NCBI GenBank assembly: GCA_947472995.1
Contig: CANJBO010000009.1
Location: 1 to 60,376, forward strand
Length of the DNA: 60,376 nt
From: Chloroflexota bacterium
GTDB lineage: Bacteria; Chloroflexota; Dehalococcoidia; UBA2979
Reading direction: 5' to 3'
Below, in pieces: positions 38,677-47,661 of the stretch. Made by a program: the position numbers and the translations under genes. The notes below the pieces were generated by a model. It saw nothing but the letters and a program-made list of their open reading frames with translations. It was not told where the DNA came from and did no database searches. Position 1 is the first letter of the stretch, and every line of letters begins with the position of its first letter.

Positions 38677-39470
38677 GCGGCGCGGAACGCGCCGCTGTAC
38701 CACTCGATCCGCTCGATGATCGCCTCGCCGCCGCCGAGCTCCTCGATGATCGGGAGCATCGCCACCTCGCCCTGCGGGTCGAACGGCTCGGGCGGCAGCA
38801 GCCCGTCGCCGATGCCCAGAGACGCCGTCAGCTCGCGCGCGCGCGTCACCGCCCACGAGATGCCGCGCTGCGCGCCGGAGTGGTGCTCGCCGATCGCGTC
38901 GACGATGTCCGCGGGGAAGCCCCACGCGCGGCCGATCGACTCGCCCCACTCGGCGTGGTTCATCCCGAAGATCATGCGCTCGGCGTTCGAGGCGGGGATG
39001 CCTCGACGTGCCAGGTCGACGACCTTCGCGTAGCGCTCCGGGTCCTGCGCCGCCATCGCGAGGCGGCCGATGTCGTGCAGCAGGCCGGCGGTGAACGCCT
39101 CGCTGTGCCGGACCTCGCCCCACGCGGCGGCATCGGCGAGGAGGCCCGTCGCGATCAGGTGCCGCCACAGTTCGGTCTCGTCGATGTGTGCGCGGGCGAT
39201 CGCGCCGAAGCTGCTGGCGAGCGCAATGCTCATCACAAGCCGTCGCGTCTCGCTCACGCCGATGCGCACCATCGCCACGCGCGAGGTGCGGACGGGCGCG
39301 CCGGGCGACGAGGCGGCCGAGTTCGCGGCGCGCAGGAGCGCGGCGGTCAGCGCGGGGTCGGCCTCGACGACCGTGGAGAGCTCGTCGAACGACGGGGCGA
39401 CGTTCGAAATGAGCGACATCGCCTGGATCTGCGCGACGGGCAGCGACGGGATCTCGATACGTGGGGGCAT
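38673..39470 (-). CDS. HDOD-domain protein
   Basis: A 265-residue HDOD protein: LPPLP-like start (EIPSLPVAQIQAM), ADPALTAALLRAANSA, VRIGVSETRRLVMSIAL and the HD-like core SEAFTAGLLHDIGRLAMA. Here the HD dyad itself (H-D in LLHDIGR) is kept, while HDOD proteins often lose other metal ligands; no EAL or GGDEF domain is attached. HDOD proteins act in signalling in cell motility and stress. GGAGG precedes the ATG at 39468-39470. Its 3' end faces the broken protease. Confidence 0.87.
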   Translation of the reverse strand: MPPRIEIPSLPVAQIQAMSLISNVAPSFDELSTVVEADPALTAALLRAANSAASSPGAPVRTSRVAMVRIGVSETRRLVMSIALASSFGAIARAHIDETELWRHLIATGLLADAAAWGEVRHSEAFTAGLLHDIGRLAMAAQDPERYAKVVDLARRGIPASNAERMIFGMNHAEWGESIGRAWGFPADIVDAIGEHHSGAQRGISWAVTRARELTASLGIGDGLLPPEPFDPQGEVAMLPIIEELGGGEAIIERIEWYSGAFRAA

Positions 39471-39535
39471 GACACGGCCTCCAGTGCGGGGCGCCTAGAG
39501 CATCGGCAGCCGCCCCGATCTTCTGAAGGCGCGCG

Positions 39536-42500
39536 TCAGCCTCGCGGCAGCGCGGGAGCCGAATCGACCAGCGCGGCGGCCAGCACCTCGGCGATGTGTA
39601 GAGGCGCCCGGCCGGTGAAGTGGGCGATCTGCTGGCGGCAGGAGACGCCGGTGATCAGCACGTCGACTTCGGGGGCGGCGGCGAGCGCGGGGAACAGCGT
39701 GCGCTCGCCCATCGCGCGCGACACCTCGTAGTGCTCCGCCTCGAAGCCGAACGAGCCCGCCATCCCGCAGCACGCCGAGTCGACGAGGCCCGTCGCGAGG
39801 CCCTCGACGAGCCCGAGTGCGGCGAGCGTCGCGTCCATGCCGGTGAGCGCCTTCTGGTGGCAGTGGCCGTGCAGCAGCGCCGCCCGCGCCGGTCCGCCCG
39901 CGAAGCGAGCGCGGACAGCGGGGTCCTCGGCGGCGACGCGTGCGACGAGCTCCTCGAGCATCACGGCCTGCGACGCGACGGCGCGCGCGGCGAGCGAGTG
40001 CAGCAGGTCGGGGTACTCGTCGCGGAGCGTGAGCAGGCAGGACGGCTCGGTGCCCACGATCGGGACGCCGCGCTCGGCGTACGGCGCGAGCAGCTCGACG
40101 TTGCGCATCGCCCACGTGCGCGCCTCGCGTAGCTGCCCCTTCGAGATCAGCGGCCGGCCGCAGCAGCCGAGACGATCGACGACGGTCACCGCATAGCCGA
40201 GGGCCTCGAGCACCGCGACGGCAGCCTGCCCGACCTCCGGGTGGTAGTAGCGCACGAAAGTGTCGTCGTAGAGCACCACCTCGCCGCGCGTCGCCTCGCG
40301 CGGGACGGCGGGGGGCGTGCGGTGCGCCCACCACCGGCGGAACGGGTGGCGCGCGAAGCGCGGCAGCGGGCGGTCGCGGTGGATGCCGAGCGCGCGGTGC
40401 AGCAGCGCGCGCACCGGCGGCAGCGAGGCGCCGAGGTTGAGCAGCGGCACGAGCGGCCCCGTCATGCTTGCGAGCCGGCTCCACGTCGCGATGTGGCCGA
40501 ACAGCCGCGCGCGCAGCGGCAGGCCGTGCGCCTCGTGCCGCGCGGTGAGCAGCTCGTACTTCAGCTTGGCGAGGTCGACGCCGGAGGCGCACTCGGACTT
40601 GCACGCCTTGCACTCGACGCACAGATCGAGCGCCTCGTGCAGGCGGTCGCCGGCGAGTGCCTCGACGGGGAGCGCGCCGTTGAGGGCCTGCCGGATGAGG
40701 TTCGCGCGCCCGCGCGTGGAGTGCTCCTCGTCGTGCGTCACCATGTAGGAGGGGCACATGGTGCCCTCGTCCTTCAGGCAGATGCCCTGCCCGTTGCACT
40801 GCTCCGCGGCGCCGGCGAGGCCACCCTCGCGCGCCCAGTCGAGCACCGTCGAGGGCTGCGCGTTCACGGTCGCCGGGCCGAGGCGCAGGTTGTCGAGGAA
40901 CGGCGGCGTGTCCACGATCTTGCCGGGGTTGAGGATCCCCGCGGGATCGAACGTCCGCTTCACCTCGCGGAACGCCTCGGTCAGTCGCGCGCCGAACATG
41001 CGCTCGGTGAACACGCCGCGCAGGATGCCGTCGCCGTGCTCGCCGGAGAGGCTGCCGCCGAACTCGACGACCAGGTCGGCGACCTCGCTGGCGATCGCGT
41101 GCATCGCCTCGGCGCCGGCAGTCGTCTTGATGTTGATGGCGGGGCGGATGTGCAGGCAGCCGACGGAGGCGTGCCCGTAGTGCGCCGCCTCCGCGCCATA
41201 CTTCTGCGCGATCGCGTCGAAGCGCTCCACGAAGTCCGCGAGGCGCTCGGGCGGGACCGCCGTGTCCTCGACGTAGGCGATCGGCTTGGTGTCGCCGCGC
41301 ACGCTCATCAGCAGGCCGAGACCCGCCTCGCGCATGCGCCACACGCGCGCCTGCTCGCGCGCGTCGGTGGTGCTGACGCAGTCGAACGCGAGGCCGGGTC
41401 GCACCATCTCGCGCTCGACGCGGTCGAGGTGCGCGCGCAGGCCGTCGAGCGTGTCGCCGTAGACCTCGACGACGAGGAGCGCGCCGGCGTCGCCGCGCAC
41501 GAAGTCCACGAGGTCCTCGTAGCCGAGGCTCGCGCGACAGCGGTCGATGATCGTGTCGTCGATCAGCTCAATCGCCGCGGCGTCCAGCGTGAGCGCGGGG
41601 ACGATCGCGCGGCACGCCTCGATCACGGAGCGGAAGTGCAACGCTGCGATGCCCTTCAGTGCCGGCACCGGCACGAGGCGCACGCGCGCCTCGACGACGA
41701 TCGCCAGCGTGCCCTCGGAGCCGACGATCATGCGCGCGAGGTCCATCGCGCCGTCGTCGGTGAACTCGTCGAGGTTGTAGCCGGAGACGCGGCGCTGGAT
41801 GCGGGGAAAGCGCGCGGCGATCTCCTCACGCTCGCGATGCGCGATGCGGCGCACGCCGCGGTACACGTCGCCCTCGAGCCCCGGTGCGTCGAGGCGGGCG
41901 CGCAGATCGTCGCCGTCGCGCGCCTCGAACGTCGCGAGCGATCCGTCGGCGAGCACGACGTCCACCGCGATCACCTGGTCGATCGTCTTGCCGTAGATCA
42001 GCGAGTGCGCACCGCAGGAGTTGTTGCCGATGCCGCCGCCGATCGTCGCGCGGTTTCTCGTCGCGGGGTCGACGGCGTACTGGAGTGCGTGTGGCCGCAG
42101 CGCGCGGTTGAGGTGGTCGAGGACCACGCCGGGCTGCACGCGCGCCCAGCGCTCGTTCGCGTTCACCTCGACGACGCGTGTCATGTGGCGCGAGCAGTCG
42201 AGGACGATCGCGTGGTTCACGGCCTGCCCGGCGAGGCTGGTGCCGGCGCCGCGCGTGAGCACCGGGACGCCGCGCGCCGCGGCGACGCGGACGGCGTGCT
42301 GCACATCGGCGGTCGTGCGCGGGAAGACGACCGCGATCGGCTCCATCTCGTAGATCGAGGCGTCGGTCGCGTAGAGCAGCCGCGAGGCGCGGTCGATGCG
42401 CACGTCCTCGTGGCCGCCCGACAGCCCGGCGGCGAGCTCGGCGGCGAGGCCCGGCAGCGCGAGCGCGGCACCTTCGAGGAGATCGAGCGCACGCTGGACG

Positions 42501-42583
42501 CTGGGCTGCGCGGGCGGCGTCTCGCCGCGGATCACGGAGCGGAGGGGGCCGGGCGACGAAGTGGTGGCGTCGACGGGGGGCAT
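39536..42583 (-). CDS. FAD-linked oxidase fused to Fe-S/CCG-domain protein (GlcD-GlpC type, D-2-hydroxyacid dehydrogenase)
   Basis: A 1015-residue two-part enzyme. The first half is a PCMH-type FAD domain (VFPRTTADVQHAVRVAAARGVPVLTRGAGTSLAGQAV, TIGGGIGNNSCGAHS) and the FAD-oxidase C-terminal domain (GHASVGCLHIRPAIN, SGEHGDGILR). The second half has a 4Fe-4S binding domain (CNGQGICLKDEGTMCPSY; CVECKACKSECASGVD) and two cysteine-rich CCG domains (GCCGRP; HCHQKAL and CCGMAGSFG). Fusions of this type oxidise D-lactate, D-2-hydroxyglutarate or glycolate and pass electrons to quinone. Substrate not decidable. It follows the AarF-type kinase gene by 38 bases. Confidence 0.92.
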   Translation of the reverse strand: MPPVDATTSSPGPLRSVIRGETPPAQPSVQRALDLLEGAALALPGLAAELAAGLSGGHEDVRIDRASRLLYATDASIYEMEPIAVVFPRTTADVQHAVRVAAARGVPVLTRGAGTSLAGQAVNHAIVLDCSRHMTRVVEVNANERWARVQPGVVLDHLNRALRPHALQYAVDPATRNRATIGGGIGNNSCGAHSLIYGKTIDQVIAVDVVLADGSLATFEARDGDDLRARLDAPGLEGDVYRGVRRIAHREREEIAARFPRIQRRVSGYNLDEFTDDGAMDLARMIVGSEGTLAIVVEARVRLVPVPALKGIAALHFRSVIEACRAIVPALTLDAAAIELIDDTIIDRCRASLGYEDLVDFVRGDAGALLVVEVYGDTLDGLRAHLDRVEREMVRPGLAFDCVSTTDAREQARVWRMREAGLGLLMSVRGDTKPIAYVEDTAVPPERLADFVERFDAIAQKYGAEAAHYGHASVGCLHIRPAINIKTTAGAEAMHAIASEVADLVVEFGGSLSGEHGDGILRGVFTERMFGARLTEAFREVKRTFDPAGILNPGKIVDTPPFLDNLRLGPATVNAQPSTVLDWAREGGLAGAAEQCNGQGICLKDEGTMCPSYMVTHDEEHSTRGRANLIRQALNGALPVEALAGDRLHEALDLCVECKACKSECASGVDLAKLKYELLTARHEAHGLPLRARLFGHIATWSRLASMTGPLVPLLNLGASLPPVRALLHRALGIHRDRPLPRFARHPFRRWWAHRTPPAVPREATRGEVVLYDDTFVRYYHPEVGQAAVAVLEALGYAVTVVDRLGCCGRPLISKGQLREARTWAMRNVELLAPYAERGVPIVGTEPSCLLTLRDEYPDLLHSLAARAVASQAVMLEELVARVAAEDPAVRARFAGGPARAALLHGHCHQKALTGMDATLAALGLVEGLATGLVDSACCGMAGSFGFEAEHYEVSRAMGERTLFPALAAAPEVDVLITGVSCRQQIAHFTGRAPLHIAEVLAAALVDSAPALPRG

Positions 42584-42621
42584 CGGCGGGAGCGTAGCAC
42601 GCGCTCTCGCGCGGGACGGTG

Positions 42622-43983
42622 CTACGACGCGACCTCGGCGTCCGGGTCGAGGTAAGGGATCAGCGCCGAGAGCAGGTCCGTGCGCGAATCGAGCGTCTTG
42701 CCGAGGCCGGACAGCAGCCCCATCACGCGCGCGATCAGGATCACGTCGCCGGGCACATCGACGAGCGGGTTGCCGCGCAGCACGCGACCGAGCCGCTGGT
42801 TCACCTCGGCGACCATCTCCTGGTCGGCGTACGGCCGGCCCGAGCGCAGGACGTCGCCGAGGAACGCCTCGCCCAGCGCGGTGTACGTCTCGGGGTCCTC
42901 GTCGCGGGTGCGGAAGCCCATGTCGGTCATCGTGTCGGTGATCAGCTCGGGGCGCTGCGCGACAATCGCGCTGGTCAGCACGATCAGCTGCTGGCGGAAC
43001 TCCTCCGGGATGACCTTCGTCAGGCCGAAGTCGACGAGCGCAATCTTCGCCGGCTGGCCGGCCTCGCCGGGGATGACGAACAGGTTGCCGGGGTGCGGGT
43101 CGGCGTGGAACACGCCGTACTTGAGGATCATCGTGTTGAACAGGTCGATGAGCGTCCCCGCGACCTGCGCCGTGTCGACGCCGCGCGCGTGCAGCGTCTC
43201 GACGTCGTTGATCTTGACGCCCTCGATGAAGTCCATCGTCAGCACGCGGCCGGTCGATCGCTCCCAGTAGATCTTCGGCACGACCACGTCGTCCCGGTCG
43301 GCGAGGAGGCGCGCGACGTGCTCGGAGGCGCGGCCCTCGTGCACGAAGTCGACCTCCTCGGGCGCGTTGCGGCGCATCTCCTGCGCGATCGGGCGGAAGT
43401 CGATGACCGTCTCGAGGCGCGCCCAGATGCGCGCCAGCATGTCGATGACGTCGAGGTCCCAGCGCACGATGTTCGCGATGCCGGGGTACTGCACCTTCAC
43501 GGCGACGGGCGTGCCGTCGTGCAGCCGCGCCCGGTACACCTGGGCCAGCGAGGCGGCGGCGATCGGACGCGTGTCGAACTCCGCGTAGGCCTCGGTCACC
43601 GGCATGCCGAGCTCGCCCTCGACGATCGGGCGCATCTCGACCCAGGGGCGGGGCGGGACCTGGTCGTGGACGAGCGAGAGCGTGCGGACGTACTCGTCCA
43701 TCAACACATCGGCGCGGCTGCCGAGGAACTGGCACGTCTTGATGATCAGCCCCTGCTGGCGGATCGCGCGGCGCACCACCGCACGCGCGGCGCCGAGGTG
43801 GAACTGGTGCGTCGCATCGCGCATCGCCTCCGCGCCGTAGATGCGGCGCTTGATGCGCAGCCAGCGCCAGAGCAGCCAGAGGCGGATGATCGTCGCGGCG
43901 ATCGGGATCGTGCGGCCGATGCGGCCCGTGGGCGGGCGCGGCGTGCGCCGGACCGGGCCGGTGCTTGTGGCGGTGCTGGTCAC
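42622..43983 (-). CDS. ABC1/AarF/UbiB-family atypical kinase
   Basis: A 453-residue ABC1 kinase-like protein. Visible: an N-terminal membrane-associated segment (about 25-45), the KxGQ region reading KTCQ (82-85), the ATP lysine in VAVKVQYPG (K163), VDFVHEGRASEH, HADPHPGN at 293-300 and the DFG at 318-320. UbiB-type proteins support isoprenoid quinone synthesis through an unusual ATPase activity. The Gly-to-Cys change in KxGQ is notable. A GTG start is used. It is upstream of a quinone-reducing dehydrogenase candidate, in keeping with a link to quinones. Confidence 0.9.
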   Translation of the reverse strand: MTSTATSTGPVRRTPRPPTGRIGRTIPIAATIIRLWLLWRWLRIKRRIYGAEAMRDATHQFHLGAARAVVRRAIRQQGLIIKTCQFLGSRADVLMDEYVRTLSLVHDQVPPRPWVEMRPIVEGELGMPVTEAYAEFDTRPIAAASLAQVYRARLHDGTPVAVKVQYPGIANIVRWDLDVIDMLARIWARLETVIDFRPIAQEMRRNAPEEVDFVHEGRASEHVARLLADRDDVVVPKIYWERSTGRVLTMDFIEGVKINDVETLHARGVDTAQVAGTLIDLFNTMILKYGVFHADPHPGNLFVIPGEAGQPAKIALVDFGLTKVIPEEFRQQLIVLTSAIVAQRPELITDTMTDMGFRTRDEDPETYTALGEAFLGDVLRSGRPYADQEMVAEVNQRLGRVLRGNPLVDVPGDVILIARVMGLLSGLGKTLDSRTDLLSALIPYLDPDAEVAS

Positions 43984-44002
43984 GTCGAGGTCCCCCCGGT
44001 CC

Positions 44003-44022
44003 CGGATCGATTGTGCGATCCG
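44003..44022. promoter_or_regulatory. Inverted repeat between AarF-type and P450 genes
   Basis: CGGATCG (44003-44009) and CGATCCG (44016-44022) form a perfect 7-bp inverted repeat separated by ATTGTG, in the 115-base divergent region. It could be an operator or a hairpin. TACGCT at 44087-44092, only 6 bases before the P450 start, is a possible -10. Confidence 0.4.
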
Positions 44023-44098
44023 TCACATGTACGATAACACCCGCCGGCCGGGGGCCGCGACGTGTGCGGCGGCACGCGGCACCGGCTACGCTGGGGGG

Positions 44099-45310
44099 GT
44101 GAACGCCTCAGTCGTCTTCAACCCCTTCGTCCCCTCGTACCGCCGCAACCCGTACCTCCAGCTCGATCGGCTGCGCGCGGCGGACCCCGTGCACCGCAGC
44201 GACGTGCTGCAGTCGTGGATCCTGACCCGCTACGAGGATGTCCTGCGCGTCACGCGCGATCATCAGACGTTCTCCTCGGACGCGCGGGTTGCCACCGGGC
44301 AGCTCGCGGCAGCGCTCTCCGAGCAGCGGTCGAACTCGCCGCTGGGGGACACGCGCAGCCTGCTCGCCTCGGACCCACCGGAGCACACGTTCCTCCGCGG
44401 CATCGTGAACCGCGCGTTCACCCCGCGCTCCGTCGAGCAGCTCCGGCCGCGCATGGAGCAGATCGCGGAGTCGCTGCTCGACGAGGCGCCGGACGACGGC
44501 GAGTGGGACCTGGTCGAGGGGCTCGCGCAGCCGCTGCCGGTGATCGTGATCGCGGAGCTGCTCGGCATCCCGCCCGAGGACCGTGCGCGGTTTAAGACGT
44601 GGTCCGCGCACATCGCGCTCACGACCGACATCATGCAGAGCGAGGACACCCTCGAGACGATCCGCGGCGCGATGGACGAGCTGGTCGAGTACTTCGAGGG
44701 GTTCATCGCCGACCGGCGCGCGCACCCACGCGAGGACCTGATTTCCGCGCTCGTGCTGGCGGAGAACGAGGGGCGACGCCTGACCGGGCCGGAGGTCGTC
44801 GCCTTCGCGACGCTGCTGCTGGTCGCCGGCAACGAGACGACGACGAACCTCATCGGCAGCGGCATGCGCGCGCTCCTCGCCCACCCGGAGGCGATGGCGG
44901 CCCTGCGCGCGGCGCCGGAGCGCATCCCCGCGGCAATCGAGGAGATGCTCCGCTACGACGGCCCCGTGCAGGGCATCGTCCGCATCGCGACTGCGCGCAC
45001 GACCATCGGTGACCGCCAGATCGAGGCGGGCGAGGTCGTCATGGGGATGACCGGCGCGGCGAACCGCGACCCGGCGCAGTTCCCGGATCCCGCGACGTTC
45101 GACATCGACCGCGCCGACACGCGGCACCTCGCGTTCGGGCAGGGCATCCACTACTGCGTCGGCGCGCCGCTCGCGCGGATCGAGGCAGCGATCGCGTTCC
45201 GCATGCTCCTCGACCGCTGGCCGACGATCGAGGCGGCCGGCGACGCGGAGATCGGCGGCACGTTCCTGATCCGCGGCCCGGTGCGCCTGCCGCTCGCCAT
45301 CCGGCGCTAG
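44099..45310 (+). CDS. Cytochrome P450
   Basis: A 403-residue soluble bacterial P450. Landmarks: I-helix AGNETTTN (243-250) with the Glu-Thr-Thr dyad, K-helix ExxR (E282-R285), and the haem loop FGQGIHYCVGAPLAR with ligand C353. The size and motifs fit class I P450s fed by a ferredoxin and reductase; no redox partner is adjacent, although fdxA is in the window. Substrate unknown. GTG at 44099 follows GGGGGG. It is 2 bases from the next gene, so they are one operon. Confidence 0.96.
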   Translation: MNASVVFNPFVPSYRRNPYLQLDRLRAADPVHRSDVLQSWILTRYEDVLRVTRDHQTFSSDARVATGQLAAALSEQRSNSPLGDTRSLLASDPPEHTFLRGIVNRAFTPRSVEQLRPRMEQIAESLLDEAPDDGEWDLVEGLAQPLPVIVIAELLGIPPEDRARFKTWSAHIALTTDIMQSEDTLETIRGAMDELVEYFEGFIADRRAHPREDLISALVLAENEGRRLTGPEVVAFATLLLVAGNETTTNLIGSGMRALLAHPEAMAALRAAPERIPAAIEEMLRYDGPVQGIVRIATARTTIGDRQIEAGEVVMGMTGAANRDPAQFPDPATFDIDRADTRHLAFGQGIHYCVGAPLARIEAAIAFRMLLDRWPTIEAAGDAEIGGTFLIRGPVRLPLAIRR

Positions 45311-45312
45311 CC

Positions 45313-45675
45313 ATGCCGCCGGAGCCGTACGACCCTGACAACGTCTTCGCCCGGATCCTGCGCGGCGAGATCCCCAGCACGCGCGTCTTCGAGGATGACG
45401 AGTTCCTGGCGATCCGCGACGTCAGCCCTCAGGCGCCCGTGCACATCCTGGTGATGCCGAGGCACCCCGGGACGACCGGACCGTCCGACCTCGACGACGC
45501 GGACGCGCCGTGGGTCGGCCGGATGGTCGTTCGCGCGACGCAGATCGCGCGCGACGAGGGACTGGCCGAGGACGGCTACCGGCTGGTGATGAACTGCGGT
45601 CGTGACGGCGGACAGACCGTGCCGCACCTCCACCTGCACATCCTCGGCGGGCGGGCGCTCGGCGCGCTCGGTTAA
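45313..45675 (+). CDS. HIT-family protein (HINT-like), P450-linked
   Basis: A 120-residue nucleotide hydrolase/transferase with the histidine triad VPHLHLHILGG (H105, H107, H109) and the N-terminal NVFARILRGEIPSTRVFEDDEFLAIRD. HINT enzymes hydrolyse AMP-lysine and similar phosphoramidates. The start lies 2 bases after the P450 stop. A second HIT gene is at 57 kb. Confidence 0.95.
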   Translation: MPPEPYDPDNVFARILRGEIPSTRVFEDDEFLAIRDVSPQAPVHILVMPRHPGTTGPSDLDDADAPWVGRMVVRATQIARDEGLAEDGYRLVMNCGRDGGQTVPHLHLHILGGRALGALG

Positions 45676-45850
45676 AATCGCCCGCGAGGACTCGATCGAG
45701 GCACGATCGCGGTAGCAGTTTTCCCGCGGTGGGTAGATGCTATCCGGCACGGTCGCGCGGACAGCGGGGTTTCCCTGATAGGACTGACCGCACGCTGACC
45801 ATAGGGTGATCGCGGGGGCGCCGCTCCCCGTCGACGTTCCTCGAGGGCGC

Positions 45851-46516
45851 ATGATTCAACCGACAACCGATGCCGTGGCACCCCGCCCGGTCGACCCGGA
45901 TGTGCTGGTCGAGGCGTTGCTCTACTCCGTCTCGCACGACCTGCGCTCGCCCCTGCTCACCCTCTCCCTCGCCGGGGAGCTGATCGCCGAGTCGCTGGGC
46001 GACCGCCTGCGCGAGGAGCCGAGCAGCGGCCTCGTCGCGCTCGACGCGCTGGAGCACGGCGCGCGCGACCTCGAACGGATGCTGCAGGCGCTGGCGACCG
46101 TCTCGCGCGCACGCCGCCGCCCGCTGGAGCCGGTGCACGCGCACCTGCGGATGCTGCTGGGCGGGCACATCGTTCTGTCTGACGCGGGCGACCTCGGTAG
46201 CCGCGTCGTGCAGGTCGACCCGGTCGCCGTGCGCGAGATCATCGACGCCGTCTGCGGCGACGACCCCGTCGAGGTACAGGTGCAGGTGCTGGACGCGTTC
46301 GTCGTGCTGCGCCTGCCGACGGACGCCGCGCTGGACGACGTCGAGGGTGCGCCGCTGGTCACGCTCGCGCGGTCGCTGCAGCGCCACGCCGGCACGCTGA
46401 TCGAGACGCTGGCCGCCGCCGAGGTGGTCATGGAGCGTTGCGGGGGCGGCCTCGACATCACGGACGGCCGCGTGCGCCTCTGGCTCGCCCGCAGCGAACC
46501 GGACGCCGGCGCATGA
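45851..46516 (+). CDS. Histidine-kinase-like phosphotransfer protein with degenerate ATPase domain
   Basis: A 221-residue protein with a good HisKA motif LLYSVSHDLRSPLLTLS (phosphorylatable H29) followed by a helical dimer region. The C-terminal part only loosely resembles a HATPase: no N-box Asn, no DxGxG box, but a late GGGLDITDGRVRLWLA like the last kinase strand. There is no sensor domain or membrane segment. It may transfer phosphate (Spo0B/HPt-like) rather than make it. Its stop overlaps the response-regulator start as ATGA, so the two form one unit. GTG at 45806 is an alternative start. Confidence 0.75.
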   Translation: MIQPTTDAVAPRPVDPDVLVEALLYSVSHDLRSPLLTLSLAGELIAESLGDRLREEPSSGLVALDALEHGARDLERMLQALATVSRARRRPLEPVHAHLRMLLGGHIVLSDAGDLGSRVVQVDPVAVREIIDAVCGDDPVEVQVQVLDAFVVLRLPTDAALDDVEGAPLVTLARSLQRHAGTLIETLAAAEVVMERCGGGLDITDGRVRLWLARSEPDAGA

Positions 46517-46929
46517 GCGCGCTGCGTCCCACCGCCGTCCTCGTCGTCGATGACGACGCGAACCACGCGTGGATCGCCCGCCTCGTCCTCGATGCGCTCG
46601 CACCCGGACTCCCCGTCGAGGTCTGCATCGACGCCGCTGCGGCGCGTGAGGCGATCGGCGGGCTGCCTCGCGGCGCGCTGGTGCTGATGGACCGCCGGCT
46701 CGGCGGCGTCGAGACGTTCGACACGGTCGTGGACTGCCGCTCACGGCGCCCCGACGTCCCGGTGGTCATGCTGTCCGCGATGTTCACCTCGATCGACCGG
46801 GCCTACGCGATCGCCTGCGGGGCGCGTGATGCGATCGAGAAGCCCTCGACGCTTGCGGAGTGGCGCTCGGTGCTCGGCGTGCTGATCGCAGCGGACGCGC
46901 CCGCGCCGCGCGTGTCGCGCGCCGCCTGA
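46513..46929 (+). CDS. Single-domain response regulator
   Basis: A 138-residue receiver-only protein. Landmarks: acidic pocket VVDDD (12-15), phosphoacceptor D60 in VLMDRRLGG, Ser88 in MLSAM and K110 in AIEKPS. There is no output domain, as in Rcp1/CheY-type regulators. The start overlaps the HK-like gene by four bases, so it is the likely partner. Confidence 0.9.
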   Translation: MSALRPTAVLVVDDDANHAWIARLVLDALAPGLPVEVCIDAAAAREAIGGLPRGALVLMDRRLGGVETFDTVVDCRSRRPDVPVVMLSAMFTSIDRAYAIACGARDAIEKPSTLAEWRSVLGVLIAADAPAPRVSRAA

Positions 46930-46947
46930 CGGCCGTGCGTGGGGCGC

Positions 46948-46956
46948 TGCTACTAT
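46948..46956 (+). promoter_or_regulatory. Extended -10 of the CAT-anticodon tRNA gene
   Basis: TGC-TACTAT at 46948-46956 lies 11 bases before the tRNA 5' end. No good -35 was found 16-18 bases upstream; the TG extension may compensate. Confidence 0.4.
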
Positions 46957-46967
46957 GTCGGGCGTGC

Positions 46968-47044
46968 GGGCCCGTAGCTCAGCGGCCTAGAGCAGTCGGC
47001 TCATAACCGATCGATCCCTGGTTCGAATCCAGGCGGGCCTACCA
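46968..47044 (+). tRNA. tRNA with anticodon CAT (Met elongator most likely; Ile2 possible)
   Basis: The cloverleaf is complete: acceptor GGGCCCG/CGGGCCT (G-U at the first pair), D arm GCTC/GAGC, anticodon loop CTCATAA, five-base variable loop, T arm CCTGG TTCGAAT CCAGG, discriminator A and encoded CCA (47042-47044). CAT-anticodon tRNAs may be initiator Met, elongator Met or lysidine-modified Ile2. A paired first position, as here, argues against the initiator. Elongator versus Ile2 cannot be settled by eye. Confidence 0.93.
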
Positions 47045-47076
47045 TCGGCCGCAACCCGCCGGACCACTCGCTCGAC

Positions 47077-47661
47077 GTGACTATCGGGGGTCCTGTGCGC
47101 GAACGCGTGCGCCTCGCCGTGGCAGGCTACACACCGCAGGAGATGCCCCTCGACGCCCAGCGCGAGGCGGCCGTGCTGCTGCTGCTGCACGAGCTCGACG
47201 GCGTCGAGCACCTGCTGTTCCAGGTCCGATCCTCGACGGTGCGGCACCACACCGGGCAGATCAGCCTGCCGGGCGGCGCCCGCAGCGCCGGCGACGAAAC
47301 GCTCCTCGACACCGCGCTGCGCGAGGTCGAGGAGGAGATCGGCGTGCCGCGCGATCACATCGAGATCTTCGGCCGCATGAACGACAGCTACGCCCGCTCG
47401 TCCAACTTCCGCATCCGCCCGTACGTCGGCGCAATCGAGCGCGGCGCGCGCCGGTTCGCGCTCGACCCGCGCGAGGTGGCGCAGCTGATCGAGGTGCCGC
47501 TGGCACATCTCCTCTCGACGGACTCGCACGGCTGGCACGCCTCCGAGGACGACGGCAACCTCGAGGCGGCGCCGGCGTACGTCTTCGGCGAGCACGTCAT
47601 CTGGGGCGCGACGTGGCGCATCCTCCGCCAGTTCATCGAGGTCGTCGAGGCGCACCCGTGA
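47077..47661 (+). CDS. Nudix hydrolase, CoA pyrophosphatase type
   Basis: A 194-residue protein with the CoAse-type Nudix region HHTGQISLPGGARSAGDETLLDTALREVEEEIG, in which HxGQISxPGG precedes the Nudix box as in NudL/NUDT7. It likely cleaves coenzyme A or its esters to phosphopantetheine and 3',5'-ADP. The GTG at 47077 is the longest start; a GTG at 47095 after GGGGGTCCT may be the real one. The stop overlaps the next gene as GTGA. Confidence 0.88.
   Translation: MTIGGPVRERVRLAVAGYTPQEMPLDAQREAAVLLLLHELDGVEHLLFQVRSSTVRHHTGQISLPGGARSAGDETLLDTALREVEEEIGVPRDHIEIFGRMNDSYARSSNFRIRPYVGAIERGARRFALDPREVAQLIEVPLAHLLSTDSHGWHASEDDGNLEAAPAYVFGEHVIWGATWRILRQFIEVVEAHP

Noticed and set aside
37961-38700. 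tRNA-Gly as an integration site with a mobile element behind it
   Set aside because: No integrase, direct repeat of the tRNA 3' end or composition shift was seen; the following gene is a disrupted protease of host-like composition.
45676-45850. Riboswitch or small RNA between the HIT gene and the HK-like gene
   Set aside because: Some short palindromes (CTCGATCGAG, GCACGATCGCGG) but no recognisable riboswitch core or terminator.
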